Positions 17,488-27,500 of a DNA stretch of 64,000 nt are shown here, in pieces. Both the position numbers and the translations under genes were made by a program. The notes beneath the pieces are model-generated. The model did not search any database and was not told the origin of the DNA. It saw only the letters and a program-made list of their open reading frames with translations. Source of the DNA: an uncultured Bacteroidales bacterium (lineage in GTDB: Bacteria; Bacteroidota; Bacteroidia; Bacteroidales; Bacteroidaceae); contig CADAZW010000003.1 of the NCBI GenBank assembly GCA_902792555.1, positions 8,381 through 72,380 on the forward strand. The letters are read 5' to 3'. Position 1 is the first letter of the stretch, and each line of letters opens with the position of its first letter.

Positions 17488-18483
17488 TTATACAAGATTG
17501 GGGTTGATTTCTCCCCACTTGGACACTTCGGGAACGATGTTGAGAGTTACGAGCTCATCACGCATCTTGCAAAGGTGCTCATAGCTCTGGTCGAGCTTGG
17601 CATTCTCCTCAGGAGTACCCTGCGGAACCTCGTAGTGGCAACCAGTAGTATCGAGAGTGGTCTTCATGGCCATCATGATGTTGTGATACTTGCCAGTGTT
17701 GACATAGGTGCCTGCAGGGAAGCGGAAAGGCTTGCCGCCCATAACGCTGGCAATCATCTCCACAGAAAGCTGCGACGGGCTCTGGAAGGAGCTACGGCCG
17801 CGAAGCTTGATAATGGCGCTTCCGCCCTGAGTTACGGCGGTCTTCATAGCCTCCCACTCCTCGGTGGGGAACTCGGGTGTACCAATAATGTCAATGAGCT
17901 TGCGGCCAGCAATCTCTACATGGCTGCCAAACACGGCCATCTGCTCACCGTGGCCACCATAAGTAGCGCAACCGGTAATCTGATTCTGCATCACACCAAA
18001 CTTCTTGGCCAAAGCGCTCTGGAGGCGAGTAGTGTCGAGGCCGGCAAGAGTAGTAACCTGACTGGGCTTAAGGCCTGAGTAAAGAAGGGTTACGAGGCCT
18101 GTTAAATCAGCGGGATTGAAGATAATAACCACGTGTTTCACATCAGGACAGAACTTCTTGATATTCTCGCCAAGGCCCTTAGCGATCTCGCAGTTGCCCT
18201 TGAGAAGATCTTCACGAGTCATGCCCTCCTTGCGGGGAGCACCGCCGGAAGAAATGATGTACTTGGCACCCTTGAAAGCCTCAGCGGCGTCAGTAGTAGC
18301 AACGATAGTGGCACCGTCAAAGCCACTTTGGCGCATTTCCTCAGCCACACCTTCGGGTGAGAACACGTCATAAAGACAGATATTGGAGGTCAGACCAAGA
18401 GTGAGAGAAGTCTGCACCATGTTGGAGCCGATCATACCAGCGGCTCCTACAATCACAAGTTTGTCGTTTGTTAAGAAATTCAT
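17488..18483 (-). CDS. mdh: NAD-dependent malate dehydrogenase
   Basis: This 331-aa cytoplasmic enzyme interconverts malate and oxaloacetate, feeding the reductive branch to fumarate and succinate in anaerobic Bacteroidales. The NAD-binding loop is GAAGMIGS (13-20). The substrate-binding Arg lies in SSGGAPRKEGMTREDLL, the second in LDTTRLQSAL, and the catalytic His in YGGHGEQM. Length and motif order match the lactate/malate dehydrogenase family. Malate dehydrogenase, rather than lactate dehydrogenase, is inferred from the GAPRKxGMTR loop. The gene stands alone upstream of the OmpA-family gene. Confidence 0.93.
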   Translation of the reverse strand: MNFLTNDKLVIVGAAGMIGSNMVQTSLTLGLTSNICLYDVFSPEGVAEEMRQSGFDGATIVATTDAAEAFKGAKYIISSGGAPRKEGMTREDLLKGNCEIAKGLGENIKKFCPDVKHVVIIFNPADLTGLVTLLYSGLKPSQVTTLAGLDTTRLQSALAKKFGVMQNQITGCATYGGHGEQMAVFGSHVEIAGRKLIDIIGTPEFPTEEWEAMKTAVTQGGSAIIKLRGRSSFQSPSQLSVEMIASVMGGKPFRFPAGTYVNTGKYHNIMMAMKTTLDTTGCHYEVPQGTPEENAKLDQSYEHLCKMRDELVTLNIVPEVSKWGEINPNLV

Positions 18484-18516
18484 GGTTTAAGATGTTTTAG
18501 TTGTTAGATTTCAAGG

Positions 18517-18524
18517 CAAAGATA
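18517..18524 (-). promoter_or_regulatory. -7 box (TATCTTTG) for mdh
   Basis: The minus strand reads TATCTTTG 33 bp upstream of the mdh start, matching TAnnTTTG. No -33 TTTG lies at the usual spacing. Confidence 0.5.
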
Positions 18525-18571
18525 GCACTTTTCCCGATATCCTTATCACTTTTTTCACAAAAAAATCGCTT

Positions 18572-19726
18572 TTAGACTTTTTCTTTTCCCTCGGCAGGCT
18601 GCGCAATTGCAACCTCACTTTGCACTTCGGGCGTCAGAGAAGAGGACTGCTCAAGGGTTGGATAACTGATCCGTGCGTGGTAAATGGTTTTCAAACTGGA
18701 GACAAGCACCTCCTTAGCCGTGGCTATATCCTGGAACGTTATGGGGCAACTGGAGAAATACCCTTCCGCCATCTGCTGATCCACAATCATGTTGACAAGC
18801 TGACGGATAGAATCCTCGGTCTTCTCAGACAGGCTACGCGAGGCGGCCTCGGTGGAGTCGGCCATCATCAGGATTGCCTGTTCCTTTGTATGGGGATTGG
18901 GGCCCGGATAGGTAAAGAGCTCCTCGTTGACAGGCTCATCGGGATGCTTCTTGACATAATTGACATAAAAATACTTAGCCTTGCTCCGACCGTGGTGGGT
19001 GGCAATGCACTCCTTAATCACAGAAGGCAGGCGATGCTTGTCGGCCATCTCCAGACCGTCAGTCACATGACGGATTATAATCTGCGCGCTCTGCTCCTCG
19101 GGCAGTTCGTCGTGAGGATTGACACCATTCTGATTCTCGGTAAAGAAAGCCGGATTCTGCAATTTGCCAATGTCGTGATAAAGGGCTGCCGTTCTGACCA
19201 GCTGCACATTAGCCCCAATCTTAGCAGCCACCTCGGCACTGAGGTTGGCCACCTGCATAGAGTGATTGAAGGTTCCTTGCGCCTCCTTCGACATCTGGCG
19301 GAGCAGCGGAGTATTGACATTGGAAAGCTCCACAAGCGTTACGCTTGAGATGAATCCGAACATCTTCTCGAACAGAAGCATCAACGGATAGGCAAATAGC
19401 AATAGCACTCCACTGATGGCTATACGCTCATACCAAGAAGGATCTATAGTACTCAGAATGAATCCCTGGCTAAGGTCGTAGCCCAGTTTGATAAGAGCGG
19501 TGACCGCCGTGATGAGCAGCACGGAACGAAACAGCTGCGAACGGGAAGTCAACTCCTTAAGAGAATAGATTGCCGTAAGGCCTGCCACTATCTCCAGCAG
19601 CATAAACTCGTAGGGGCTGTGGAGGGATAGCGAACAAATGCTGACAATTATAATCGTGGCAGCAAAGGCGGTGCGCGAATCCATAAACACCCTAATAAAA
19701 ATGGGCACAATGGCAAAGGGCACCAT
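18572..19726 (-). CDS. 7TM-HD phosphodiesterase (PgpH-like), C-terminal part of a split gene
   Basis: This 384-aa frame begins inside the first membrane helix of the 7TMR-HD region (MVPFAIVPIFIRVF) and continues through about six more helices to an intact HD domain. The metal-site residues are present: H in QGTFNHSMQVANL, HD in ALYHDIGKLQNP, and ATHHGRSK. In family members (PgpH/YqfF) this HD domain hydrolyses cyclic di-AMP. The start overlaps the end of the upstream fragment by 35 bp in another frame. Bacteroidales homologs are single proteins of about 680-720 aa, so this is most likely the back half of a frameshifted gene. Translational coupling to give two polypeptides cannot be excluded. 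Confidence 0.8.
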   Translation of the reverse strand: MVPFAIVPIFIRVFMDSRTAFAATIIIVSICSLSLHSPYEFMLLEIVAGLTAIYSLKELTSRSQLFRSVLLITAVTALIKLGYDLSQGFILSTIDPSWYERIAISGVLLLFAYPLMLLFEKMFGFISSVTLVELSNVNTPLLRQMSKEAQGTFNHSMQVANLSAEVAAKIGANVQLVRTAALYHDIGKLQNPAFFTENQNGVNPHDELPEEQSAQIIIRHVTDGLEMADKHRLPSVIKECIATHHGRSKAKYFYVNYVKKHPDEPVNEELFTYPGPNPHTKEQAILMMADSTEAASRSLSEKTEDSIRQLVNMIVDQQMAEGYFSSCPITFQDIATAKEVLVSSLKTIYHARISYPTLEQSSSLTPEVQSEVAIAQPAEGKEKV

Positions 19727-20630
19727 AAGAAAACAGAAGGATCAGACTCAGCAACATTGCCACACTCCTAACGTCGCGTGCATAGTCGCTGCGGTAAAGC
19801 ACCAGATATGTCATAAACACACCGAGCAGGATGAGCACGCACAACAACTGTCCTATAATCAGCAGCACAGCCTCTGCCCCGCTGCCGCTGCGCTTGTCGG
19901 TTTCCTTCTGCAGCGACTGCAGCACCTTCATCGTATGCTCAGTCACGATCTCTCCACGATCAATGATTTTCTGGCCACTCTGCACCAGCCCATGACTGGG
20001 CGCAATGTTAGACAAGGCATCCTTACGCACCGAGGCAGTACGCTCCGCATCATATATAAGATTTGGAGCAATATAATTATTAAGATTGCTGCGGCCTACC
20101 GTTTCCTTGGACAGATGCAAAGAATCAGCTTTTCTAACTATGTACTCATAAGCCATCCTCGGCGACAGCATCGCAGTAACGGACCTTACCTGGGCAACTC
20201 CACCGCTAACTACGCTTACTGCCTTCACGCTGTCAACTACCAAGTCATAGTCATGCTGGCTGGTGATGCCGCGAGCATAGACCTGAGTCAACAGGCGACT
20301 CAGTTCCACCCTCTCACGATAGTTGAGCACCATAGTCATATCGGTACCTGTGTCACGCTTAAAATTATTTACCTGCAGCTTGCCTATCGAATCATCCAGG
20401 TTGAAGAAAGGCTTGAGGTTAAGCAACACGCTGTCGCGCTCAGCCTCCAGCTGGGCATCCGACTTGTATATAGGAAAATCATACTCAGCGATAATCTGCG
20501 AATACTTCCACGGCTTACCCACTGAATAGTCGTAAGTAAAGGTGTGCTCATGGGGCATGAAGTACACAATTATAGCTGCGCATACCACCAAGAGCAGCAC
20601 TCTGGTCAAAATCTTATATCTGCTCAACAT
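19692..20630 (-). CDS. 7TM-HD phosphodiesterase (PgpH-like), N-terminal extracytoplasmic part of a split gene
   Basis: This 312-aa frame starts at MLSRYKILTRVLLLVV, a membrane anchor typical of the family; a longer upstream reading to 20771 lacks support. After the anchor comes the extracytoplasmic 7TMR-HDED-type domain (FTYDYSVGKPWKYSQIIAEY through GQKIIDRGEIV), then the first helix of the 7TM bundle. There the frame breaks after VAMLLSLILLF and ends in a missense tail (SYGALCHCAHFY). Resuming in the other frame directly gives FCFLMVPFAIVP. Relative to homologs as I know them, roughly 15-20 residues of the first loop are also missing, suggesting a small deletion rather than a one-base read error. 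Confidence 0.78.
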   Translation of the reverse strand: MLSRYKILTRVLLLVVCAAIIVYFMPHEHTFTYDYSVGKPWKYSQIIAEYDFPIYKSDAQLEAERDSVLLNLKPFFNLDDSIGKLQVNNFKRDTGTDMTMVLNYRERVELSRLLTQVYARGITSQHDYDLVVDSVKAVSVVSGGVAQVRSVTAMLSPRMAYEYIVRKADSLHLSKETVGRSNLNNYIAPNLIYDAERTASVRKDALSNIAPSHGLVQSGQKIIDRGEIVTEHTMKVLQSLQKETDKRSGSGAEAVLLIIGQLLCVLILLGVFMTYLVLYRSDYARDVRSVAMLLSLILLFSYGALCHCAHFY

Positions 20631-20654
20631 AAGGATTGGCAATTGTTTACACGG

Positions 20655-20662
20655 CAAATTTA
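20655..20662 (-). promoter_or_regulatory. -7 box (TAAATTTG) for the split 7TM-HD gene
   Basis: The minus strand reads TAAATTTG 25 bp upstream of the chosen start at 20630. This supports that start over the longer reading to 20771. Confidence 0.5.
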
Positions 20663-20858
20663 AGCAATTAACTCTAAACGGGGCACAAAAACAACTAAAA
20701 ACTACATATTGCCCAACAAAAACGGCGCCGACTGAAATAAAAATAAATTTACGGGACAATCTTAGCAGCACGGCTGCTACTGGCGCAATTTACCCCACTC
20801 CGTGAATACGCTTCTCCTTTTTATATATATAAATAAGGTATATACCACTTTTTTTCAT

Positions 20859-20866
20859 TACCTTTG
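20859..20866 (+). promoter_or_regulatory. -7 box (TACCTTTG) for gltX-waaA
   Basis: TACCTTTG lies 20 bp upstream of the gltX ATG, giving a very short leader. The upstream region is A/T-rich (tatatataaataaggtat) without a clear TTTG. Confidence 0.6.
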
Positions 20867-20886
20867 CCGTCAAAACATTTTTTATC

Positions 20887-22449
20887 ATGGTTCAGACACC
20901 AGTAAGGGTGCGCTTTGCGCCCAGCCCAACAGGCCCACTGCATATTGGCGGCGTTCGCACCGCGCTTTACAATTATCTCTTTGCACGCCAGCACGGCGGC
21001 AAGATGATTTTCCGTATCGAAGACACTGACTCAACACGATTTGTGCCAGGAGCAGAAGAGTATATTATTGAAAGCTTCAAATGGCTCGGAATCAAATTTG
21101 ATGAAGGCGTAGGCATAGGCGGTGACTTTGGCCCCTATCGCCAGTCGGAGCGACGCGACATATATAAGAAATATGTTGACCAACTATTGCAGAACGGCTC
21201 CGCATATCTGGCCTTCGACACCCCTGACGAGCTAAACGCCAAGAGAGCTGAAGTGCCAAACTTCCAATACGACGCCTCCACCCGAATGGAGATGCGCAAT
21301 TCTCTCACTCTACCCAAAGACGAAGTGCAGGACCTCGTAAGCTCCGGCGCGCAATATGTAGTACGCTTCAAGATTGAGCCAGGCAGAGAGGTGCATGTAC
21401 GCGACTTAATACGCGGCGATGTAGTAGTCAATTCCTCCGTGCTTGACGACAAAGTGCTCTATAAGAGTGTCGACCAGCTACCCACCTATCATCTGGCCAA
21501 CATCGTGGATGACCACCTGATGCAGGTGTCGCATGTAATCAGGGGCGAAGAGTGGCTGCCATCGGCACCACTCCACGTGCTGCTTTACGAAGCCTTCGGC
21601 TGGCAAGATACCATGCCTGCCTTTGCCCACTTGCCGCTCCTACTCAAGCCCGACGGCAAAGGCAAACTGTCGAAGCGCGATGGTGACAAGCTCGGCTTCC
21701 CCGTTTTCCCATTAGAATGGCACGACCCACAGAGCGGTGCTATCTCCTCCGGCTATCGCGAGAGCGGTTACCTGCCAGAAGCCGTCATCAACTTCCTTGC
21801 CCTGCTAGGGTGGAATCCCGGCAGCGACCAGGAGCTGTTTACCATGCAGCAGCTGGTGGAACTGTTTGACCTTAGCCGCTGCTCGAAAAGTGGTGCACGC
21901 TTTGACTTCATGAAGGGCTGGTGGTTCAACCGCGAATATCTGCTGCAGAAGACAGACGAGCAACTGGCTCCCGATTTTGTAGAATTGCTGAAGGCAAATG
22001 GCGTGACCGCAGAACCAAGCCGCGCAGCCCAAGTGATCGGTATGATGAAGCAGAAGGTAGTGGAATACACCGATGGCCAAAGCGGCCAGACCAAGAAACG
22101 CAACATCTCCTTTATCAGCGACCTATGGCCGCTCTGCGATTTCTTCTTCATCGCCCCGCAGGAGTTTGACGCCGAAGACAAATTCATCCGGAAGAATTGG
22201 AAGGAAACCACTGCTACGGAAATGACTCAGCTTGCGGAACAGCTTGAGAAGGTGGAGAACTTCAGCATAGAAGGAATGAAAGCCGTCATTGACCCGTGGG
22301 TTGAGCAGACAGGCCTACGCCCATGGAATGCTTGGCGCATCTGCCTCGTTGGCAAGGGACAAGGACCGGACATGTACGAACTCGCTGCATTCCTTGGCAA
22401 GGAAGAAACCTTGAGCCGGATGCGTCATGCCATCGACACCCTGAAATAA
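20887..22449 (+). CDS. gltX: Glutamyl-tRNA synthetase
   Basis: This 520-aa class I aminoacyl-tRNA synthetase charges tRNA-Glu. The HIGH-type motif is in [17 protein letters not shown] (10-26) and the KMSKS-type motif is GKLSKRDG. The anticodon-binding C-terminal region follows [14 protein letters not shown]. The length fits Bacteroidales GltX (about 500-510 aa plus a small loop). The start at ATG 20887 is set by the promoter just upstream. waaA follows after 7 bp, so the two probably form one transcript. A segment near [15 protein letters not shown] is an ordinary family loop. Confidence 0.96.
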   Translation: MVQTPVRVRFAPSPTGPLHIGGVRTALYNYLFARQHGGKMIFRIEDTDSTRFVPGAEEYIIESFKWLGIKFDEGVGIGGDFGPYRQSERRDIYKKYVDQLLQNGSAYLAFDTPDELNAKRAEVPNFQYDASTRMEMRNSLTLPKDEVQDLVSSGAQYVVRFKIEPGREVHVRDLIRGDVVVNSSVLDDKVLYKSVDQLPTYHLANIVDDHLMQVSHVIRGEEWLPSAPLHVLLYEAFGWQDTMPAFAHLPLLLKPDGKGKLSKRDGDKLGFPVFPLEWHDPQSGAISSGYRESGYLPEAVINFLALLGWNPGSDQELFTMQQLVELFDLSRCSKSGARFDFMKGWWFNREYLLQKTDEQLAPDFVELLKANGVTAEPSRAAQVIGMMKQKVVEYTDGQSGQTKKRNISFISDLWPLCDFFFIAPQEFDAEDKFIRKNWKETTATEMTQLAEQLEKVENFSIEGMKAVIDPWVEQTGLRPWNAWRICLVGKGQGPDMYELAAFLGKEETLSRMRHAIDTLK

Positions 22450-22456
22450 CACAGCC

Positions 22457-23779
22457 ATGTACTCCATAGCCATATATATCTATATGTTTTGCGTCAACCT
22501 TGTGGCAATCTTCAATCACAAGGCTCGTCTTCTTATGATCGGCCACAGCAAGACCTACGACATCATGCGCCGCGGCATAAGCAAGGACGACAAAATCATA
22601 TGGTTCCACGCTGCGTCGCTTGGCGAGTTTGAACAGGGACGCCCCCTCATAGAGAAGATACGCGCAAATCATCCCGGATACAAAATCCTGCTAACCTTCT
22701 TCTCGCCCTCCGGCTATGAGGTTCGCAAGGATTACAAGGGAGCCGATGTTATCTGCTACCTGCCGTTCGACACCAAGCTCAACGCACGCAAATTCCTCAA
22801 GATTGCCCATCCCTCCATGGCTTTCTTCATCAAGTATGAGTTTTGGCAGAATTATCTCACCGGCCTGCATCGCCGCGGAATACCCGCCTACAGTGTGGCC
22901 AGCATCTTCCGCCCCAACCAGATTTTCTTCCGTTGGTATGGCCACAAGTACCGCAACGTGCTGCGCACCTTCGCCCATCTATTCGTGCAGAACCAAGAGT
23001 CAGTGGACTTGCTCCGCACGCTCGGTGTGACCAACACCTCCATCGTTGGTGACACCCGCATGGACCGTGTGCTGCAAATCAAGGAGCAAGCCCAGGAACT
23101 TCCTGCATTAGAATATTTCTGCAGCTATAATATTTCGGACGACCCTGATGACGAACCCATTTTTGCCTATGCCGGCAAGACCGTCCCCAAAGGAGTGTTC
23201 GTAGCTGGCAGCAGCTGGCAACCCGATGAGGAGATTTTTATCCGTCATTTCCTGGAGAATAAGAAGTTCGGGTACGGCAAATGGAAGATGATTATCGCAC
23301 CACACGTAATTGACGAGAACCATCTACAACAAATAGAGAATTCCTTGGACGGCTGCAACGTGGTCCGCTACACAAAAATTAAGGTAGAAAACGATTGCAG
23401 AAAGTTAGAAAATGCCGACTGCATGATAATCGACTGCTATGGCCTGCTCTCCTCCATCTACCGCTACGCAACCATTGCATACGTAGGCGGCGGATTCGGC
23501 GTGGGCATCCACAATGTGCCGGAGGCTGCGGTCTATGGCGTGCCGGTAATCATCGGCCCCAACAATCAGCGCTTCCGCGAAGCCCGCGACCTCATTGCTC
23601 TCGGAGGATGCTTCGAGATTCATAATGCAGAAGAGTTTTCCAACGTCCTCGACACGTTAACAGGCAATCCTGACGCTCTGGCAAAGGCATCCAAGGCCTC
23701 CGCTGATTATATTTGCTCCAATGACGGCGCGGTAGACATGATTTACAATCACATCTTCCAAAACCCGGAAAAAGCGTAA
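22457..23779 (+). CDS. waaA: 3-deoxy-D-manno-octulosonic acid transferase (WaaA/KdtA)
   Basis: This 440-aa inner-membrane-associated GT-B glycosyltransferase transfers Kdo from CMP-Kdo to lipid A precursor. The N-terminal anchor (about 1-25) is followed by the family signature WFHAASLGEFEQGRPLIE, in which Glu is the catalytic base. The acceptor-side fold follows, then the nucleotide-binding half with PHVIDENHL, YVGGGFGVGIHNVPEAAVYG and PVIIGPNNQRF. It starts 7 bp after gltX. A short acidic loop (SDDPDDEP, about residue 230) is typical of Bacteroidetes versions. Confidence 0.94.
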   Translation: MYSIAIYIYMFCVNLVAIFNHKARLLMIGHSKTYDIMRRGISKDDKIIWFHAASLGEFEQGRPLIEKIRANHPGYKILLTFFSPSGYEVRKDYKGADVICYLPFDTKLNARKFLKIAHPSMAFFIKYEFWQNYLTGLHRRGIPAYSVASIFRPNQIFFRWYGHKYRNVLRTFAHLFVQNQESVDLLRTLGVTNTSIVGDTRMDRVLQIKEQAQELPALEYFCSYNISDDPDDEPIFAYAGKTVPKGVFVAGSSWQPDEEIFIRHFLENKKFGYGKWKMIIAPHVIDENHLQQIENSLDGCNVVRYTKIKVENDCRKLENADCMIIDCYGLLSSIYRYATIAYVGGGFGVGIHNVPEAAVYGVPVIIGPNNQRFREARDLIALGGCFEIHNAEEFSNVLDTLTGNPDALAKASKASADYICSNDGAVDMIYNHIFQNPEKA

Positions 23780-23834
23780 CCTCCTTCCGAGCAAAGGCGT
23801 ATGATTGTTGTTTGAGGAACAGAAAAATATACAG

Positions 23835-23871
23835 CAAATGCGGCTGCAAGTTTTGCTTGCAGCCGCATTTG
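23835..23871. terminator. Bidirectional terminator between waaA and the deacetylase gene
   Basis: caaatgcggctgcaag and cttgcagccgcatttg form a perfect 16-bp stem around a 5-base loop, between two converging genes (ends at 23779 and 23892). T-rich flanks are weak. Stem strength and position make the case. Confidence 0.85.
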
Positions 23872-23891
23872 CGTTTACGGACATCTTTCCT

Positions 23892-24503
23892 CTAAGGAAT
23901 CATCTTAAACTCATAGCCCTCTTTTTGCAGCCATTCTATACTGCGGGGCAAAGCGCTCCAAAGCTTGTCGGCCGAGCGCAGCGAGTCGTGGAAAGTTATG
24001 ATGCTCCCGGGCCGGGTGTAGCGCTTGACATTCTCAAAAACCTCGTCGGCGTTGAGACGCTTGCTATAATCGCGCGTCACCACGTCCCACATCACCAGCT
24101 TGAAATGGCGCTTGAGGAAATGGTACTGCAAATGGCGCAGCCACCCATGGGGCGGACGAAAAAGGTTGGAGTGAATGAGTTCGTCCGCTTTGTGCACATT
24201 GCGCACATAACTGCGTGTACTTGTGGTAAAGCCGCCAAGATGATTGTAGGTATGATTGCCTATGCGATGGCCTGCAGCCTTCACCATCTCGAACTCCTCG
24301 GGATGTTTTCTTATGTTGTCGCCCACCATGAAGAAGGTAGCCTTAATGCCATAGTGGTCAAGCATCTTAAGCACGCGCGGCGTCACATCCGGTATGGGGC
24401 CGTCGTCAAAGGTGAGGTACACCGCCTTCTCCTCCGGTCTGATTCGCCACAGGGCGTTAGGATAGAAGATGCGAAGGAAAGCGGAAGGCTGCTCTATAAT
24501 CAT
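23892..24503 (-). CDS. Polysaccharide deacetylase (NodB domain, carbohydrate esterase 4)
   Basis: This 203-aa protein consists of little more than a NodB domain. All five motifs are present: TFDDGP (base Asp and metal Asp), HTYNH (metal His residues), RPPHG, the WDV region (MWDVVTRDY) and ITFHDS. Such enzymes remove acetyl groups from N-acetylated sugars in peptidoglycan or surface glycans. No clear signal peptide is seen, and the short N-terminus may be membrane-associated. It starts 6 bp after the DUF2723 gene, so the two are cotranscribed, hinting at a shared envelope glycan substrate. Confidence 0.9.
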   Translation of the reverse strand: MIIEQPSAFLRIFYPNALWRIRPEEKAVYLTFDDGPIPDVTPRVLKMLDHYGIKATFFMVGDNIRKHPEEFEMVKAAGHRIGNHTYNHLGGFTTSTRSYVRNVHKADELIHSNLFRPPHGWLRHLQYHFLKRHFKLVMWDVVTRDYSKRLNADEVFENVKRYTRPGSIITFHDSLRSADKLWSALPRSIEWLQKEGYEFKMIP

Positions 24504-24509
24504 ACGCGG

Positions 24510-27500
24510 CTATAGGTCCAGCGGCACGCCGGCAGCATTGAGGCGGTCGTAGTATGAATTGAACACTGCTGTGTACTTCTTGGCCAGGTCGCTGCAGCCA
24601 ATCTTCTCCAGGCAGAGAACGGCATCGTACAGGTTGTTCATATTCCTATTGCAACCGTACGCACTCATCTGCACAGGCTTGGCCGAATAGTTGGCATACC
24701 AGTTGAGGTATTGCTCGGCCGTGCGGGCGAAGATGGTCAGTATCTCTTGGGCTTTTGCCTTGTTGCCGACAGCCGACCATGCCAGGGCCAAGTCGGTGGT
24801 GCCGCCGATGTAGTCGCCGTAAGACACAACGCTCTGCGGGAACACCTCGTCGGATTTTTCCAGCACTTCTTTGGCGCGCTTGAGGTCGCCCTTCTTCACC
24901 AGCTCATCTGCCAGGATGGCAAACATGCGGCGGTTAGACAGACACATGTGGCCGGTGGTCTCGTCAATGTAGATGCCGGGCTTGTTGAGATTGCCGAACT
25001 TATATTTGTGCATCACATTGTCGTACATCTTCTCCACATCCACAGTCATGCCGTTGCCAAAGGCGTCAAACGGGGTGATGCGGTAGGCCAGGCCCTCCTG
25101 CACGAAGTTACGCTCCAGGCCGAGGAAGTTGTCGGGGCCTACGGTAGTGGCGAAATAGATGGGGCGCTCCCAGTTGGCATTGGCAAGCATCTCGAGCATC
25201 ATCAGCGAAGGCTTGTAGAGCACGTTGCGGCCGCTAAGGCTGATGACCATATGGTCGGGTATCTGCCCAGTGCTGTCGGCAATGAGCATCTTAGAGCGCT
25301 TGACAGCCTCCTTGTCGATAGTGATTACTATGCTGTCGGTAGGAATAATGTTGAGCTCGGGATTGCGTACCCAGTATTTAAGGATATTCTTGAGCTCGTA
25401 TGGATTGTCGCCAAACTGCTGGCGCGCCAGCTCGGGGTTCTCCTCATAGAATTGCTTTATCTGCGCCTCATACTCAGGCTGCACGCGCACAAAGTCGTTC
25501 TGTCCCGTCACATACTCATAGCGTTTCCATGAGATAGGCACTGCAGGCGAGCTGTATGCCGGACGGCACATCTGGTCGATATACCAGTCGGTCTGCAGAT
25601 AGCTCAGGTTGCACACGCGGGCATCCTGACGCACGCCCTCGGTGTCCTGGTTATACCACAGGGGGAAGGTGTCGTTGTCGCCGTTGGTGAAGATGATTGG
25701 CGACGAGCCCTCCTGCAGGGTGTTGAGGTAGTTCTGCCCGAAGTCGCGGCAGGCATAGCGGCCACTGCGGTCATGGTCGTCCCAGTTTTGCGACGCCATC
25801 TGCAGCGGCACCAGCACGCAGGCCACGCTGACAACAGCGGCCACGACGGAATTGTCAAGTTTGATGCGGCGCAGCCAGTCGATGATAGCTGCAACGCCCA
25901 TGCCTACCCAGATGGCAAAGGCATAGAACGAAGCCGCATAGGCATAGTCACGCTCACGAGGCTGGGAGGGCACCTGATTGAGGTAAACCACGATGGCGAT
26001 GCCTGTCATAAAGAACAGGAAGAACACCACCCAGAACTGCTGACCGCCCTTGCGTCCGCGGAATGCCTGCCAGAACAGACCGAACAGTCCGAGCAGCAAC
26101 GGCAGCGCATAGTAGACATTGTGACCCTTGTTCTCCTTCAGGTCATCGGGCAGCTGGCTCTGGTCGCCCAGGCGCATATTGTCGATAAACGGAATACCGG
26201 TAATCCAGTTGCCGTACTCGGTCTCGCCCACGCCCTGGATGTCATTCTGGCGTCCGCAGAAGTTCCACATGAAGTAGCGCCAGTACATGAAGCCCAGCTG
26301 ATAGGAGGTGAAGAAACTTATATTGTCTATCTGCGTAGGTATCTCAAGCTGCTGCACCTGGCCGTTGCCCGGGTCGTAATCTACAATATTATAGTGCAGT
26401 TCGCCCAGCCACGACTTATACTGCGCGGCCTTGCCGCTGTCCCAGATGCGCGGAAACAGCATATTCTGAGCATAGATATAGTCGGTCTTGCTGCCCACCT
26501 TCTCGTAAACGTCGGGCTCGTCGGCAGACTTCTTCTCCTTGCGCTGGTAGATATCCTTACCCTCCGAGCGCTTGGGAACCAGGCGGTTGGGGTCGTCGGG
26601 GTCGGTCTGCCACTCCAACTGCGAGTTGAAGGTCGGGCCGTAGAGCAGCGGCTGCTGGCCGTACTGGTCGCGGGCCAGGTAGTCGCCAATGGCAAAGATA
26701 TCCTCCGGCGAGTTCTGGTCCATAGGCGGATTGGCAGCCGAGCGAATCATGATCAGCGCATAGCTGGAGTAGCCAATCATCACCATCAGGAAGCACAGCA
26801 GCGTAGTGTTGAGCACACGGCGCAAATCAGTATTGGCGGCAATATTCCTACGAATAAACAGTGCATAGAAGAGGGCCGCGAGAAGCAAGATGCCAATCAC
26901 GATGCTCATAGCGCCGCTTCCGAAGAACGGGATACCGAGCATTGCCACTGAGGCGATAAACATCCATTTCGCTCTCTTCAGGTCCTTGTCCCTGAGGCTG
27001 AGCCAGATAGCGCTGGCCACAATGGCAACAAGCAGAATAAGGTAAACGATAAGACCTGTATGGAACGGCATGCCCAGCCCGTTGACGAACAGCAGCTCAA
27101 ACCAGCCGCCCACCTTCACGATGCCAGGCACCACGCCGTAGAGAATGACGCCTATCAGCACAAAGCTGAACAACAGAGCCCACAGCGAGCCCTTCACGGC
27201 AGCATTGGGATAGCGGCGATAGTAATAGATCAGCACCATGGCGGGGATGCAGAGCAGGTTGAGCAGATGTACGCCTATCGACAGGCCCATCAGATAGGCA
27301 ATCAGCACCAGCCAGCGGTCAGCACCCGGCTTGTCGGCATTGTCCTCCCACTTCAGTATCAGCCAGAATACCAGCGCAGTAAAGAATGACGAGAAGGCAT
27401 ACACCTCGCCCTCTACGGCGCTGAACCAGAACGTGTCACTGAAGGTATAGACCAGCGAGCCGACCACGCCAGAGCCGATGATGGCAATCATCTGCACAGC

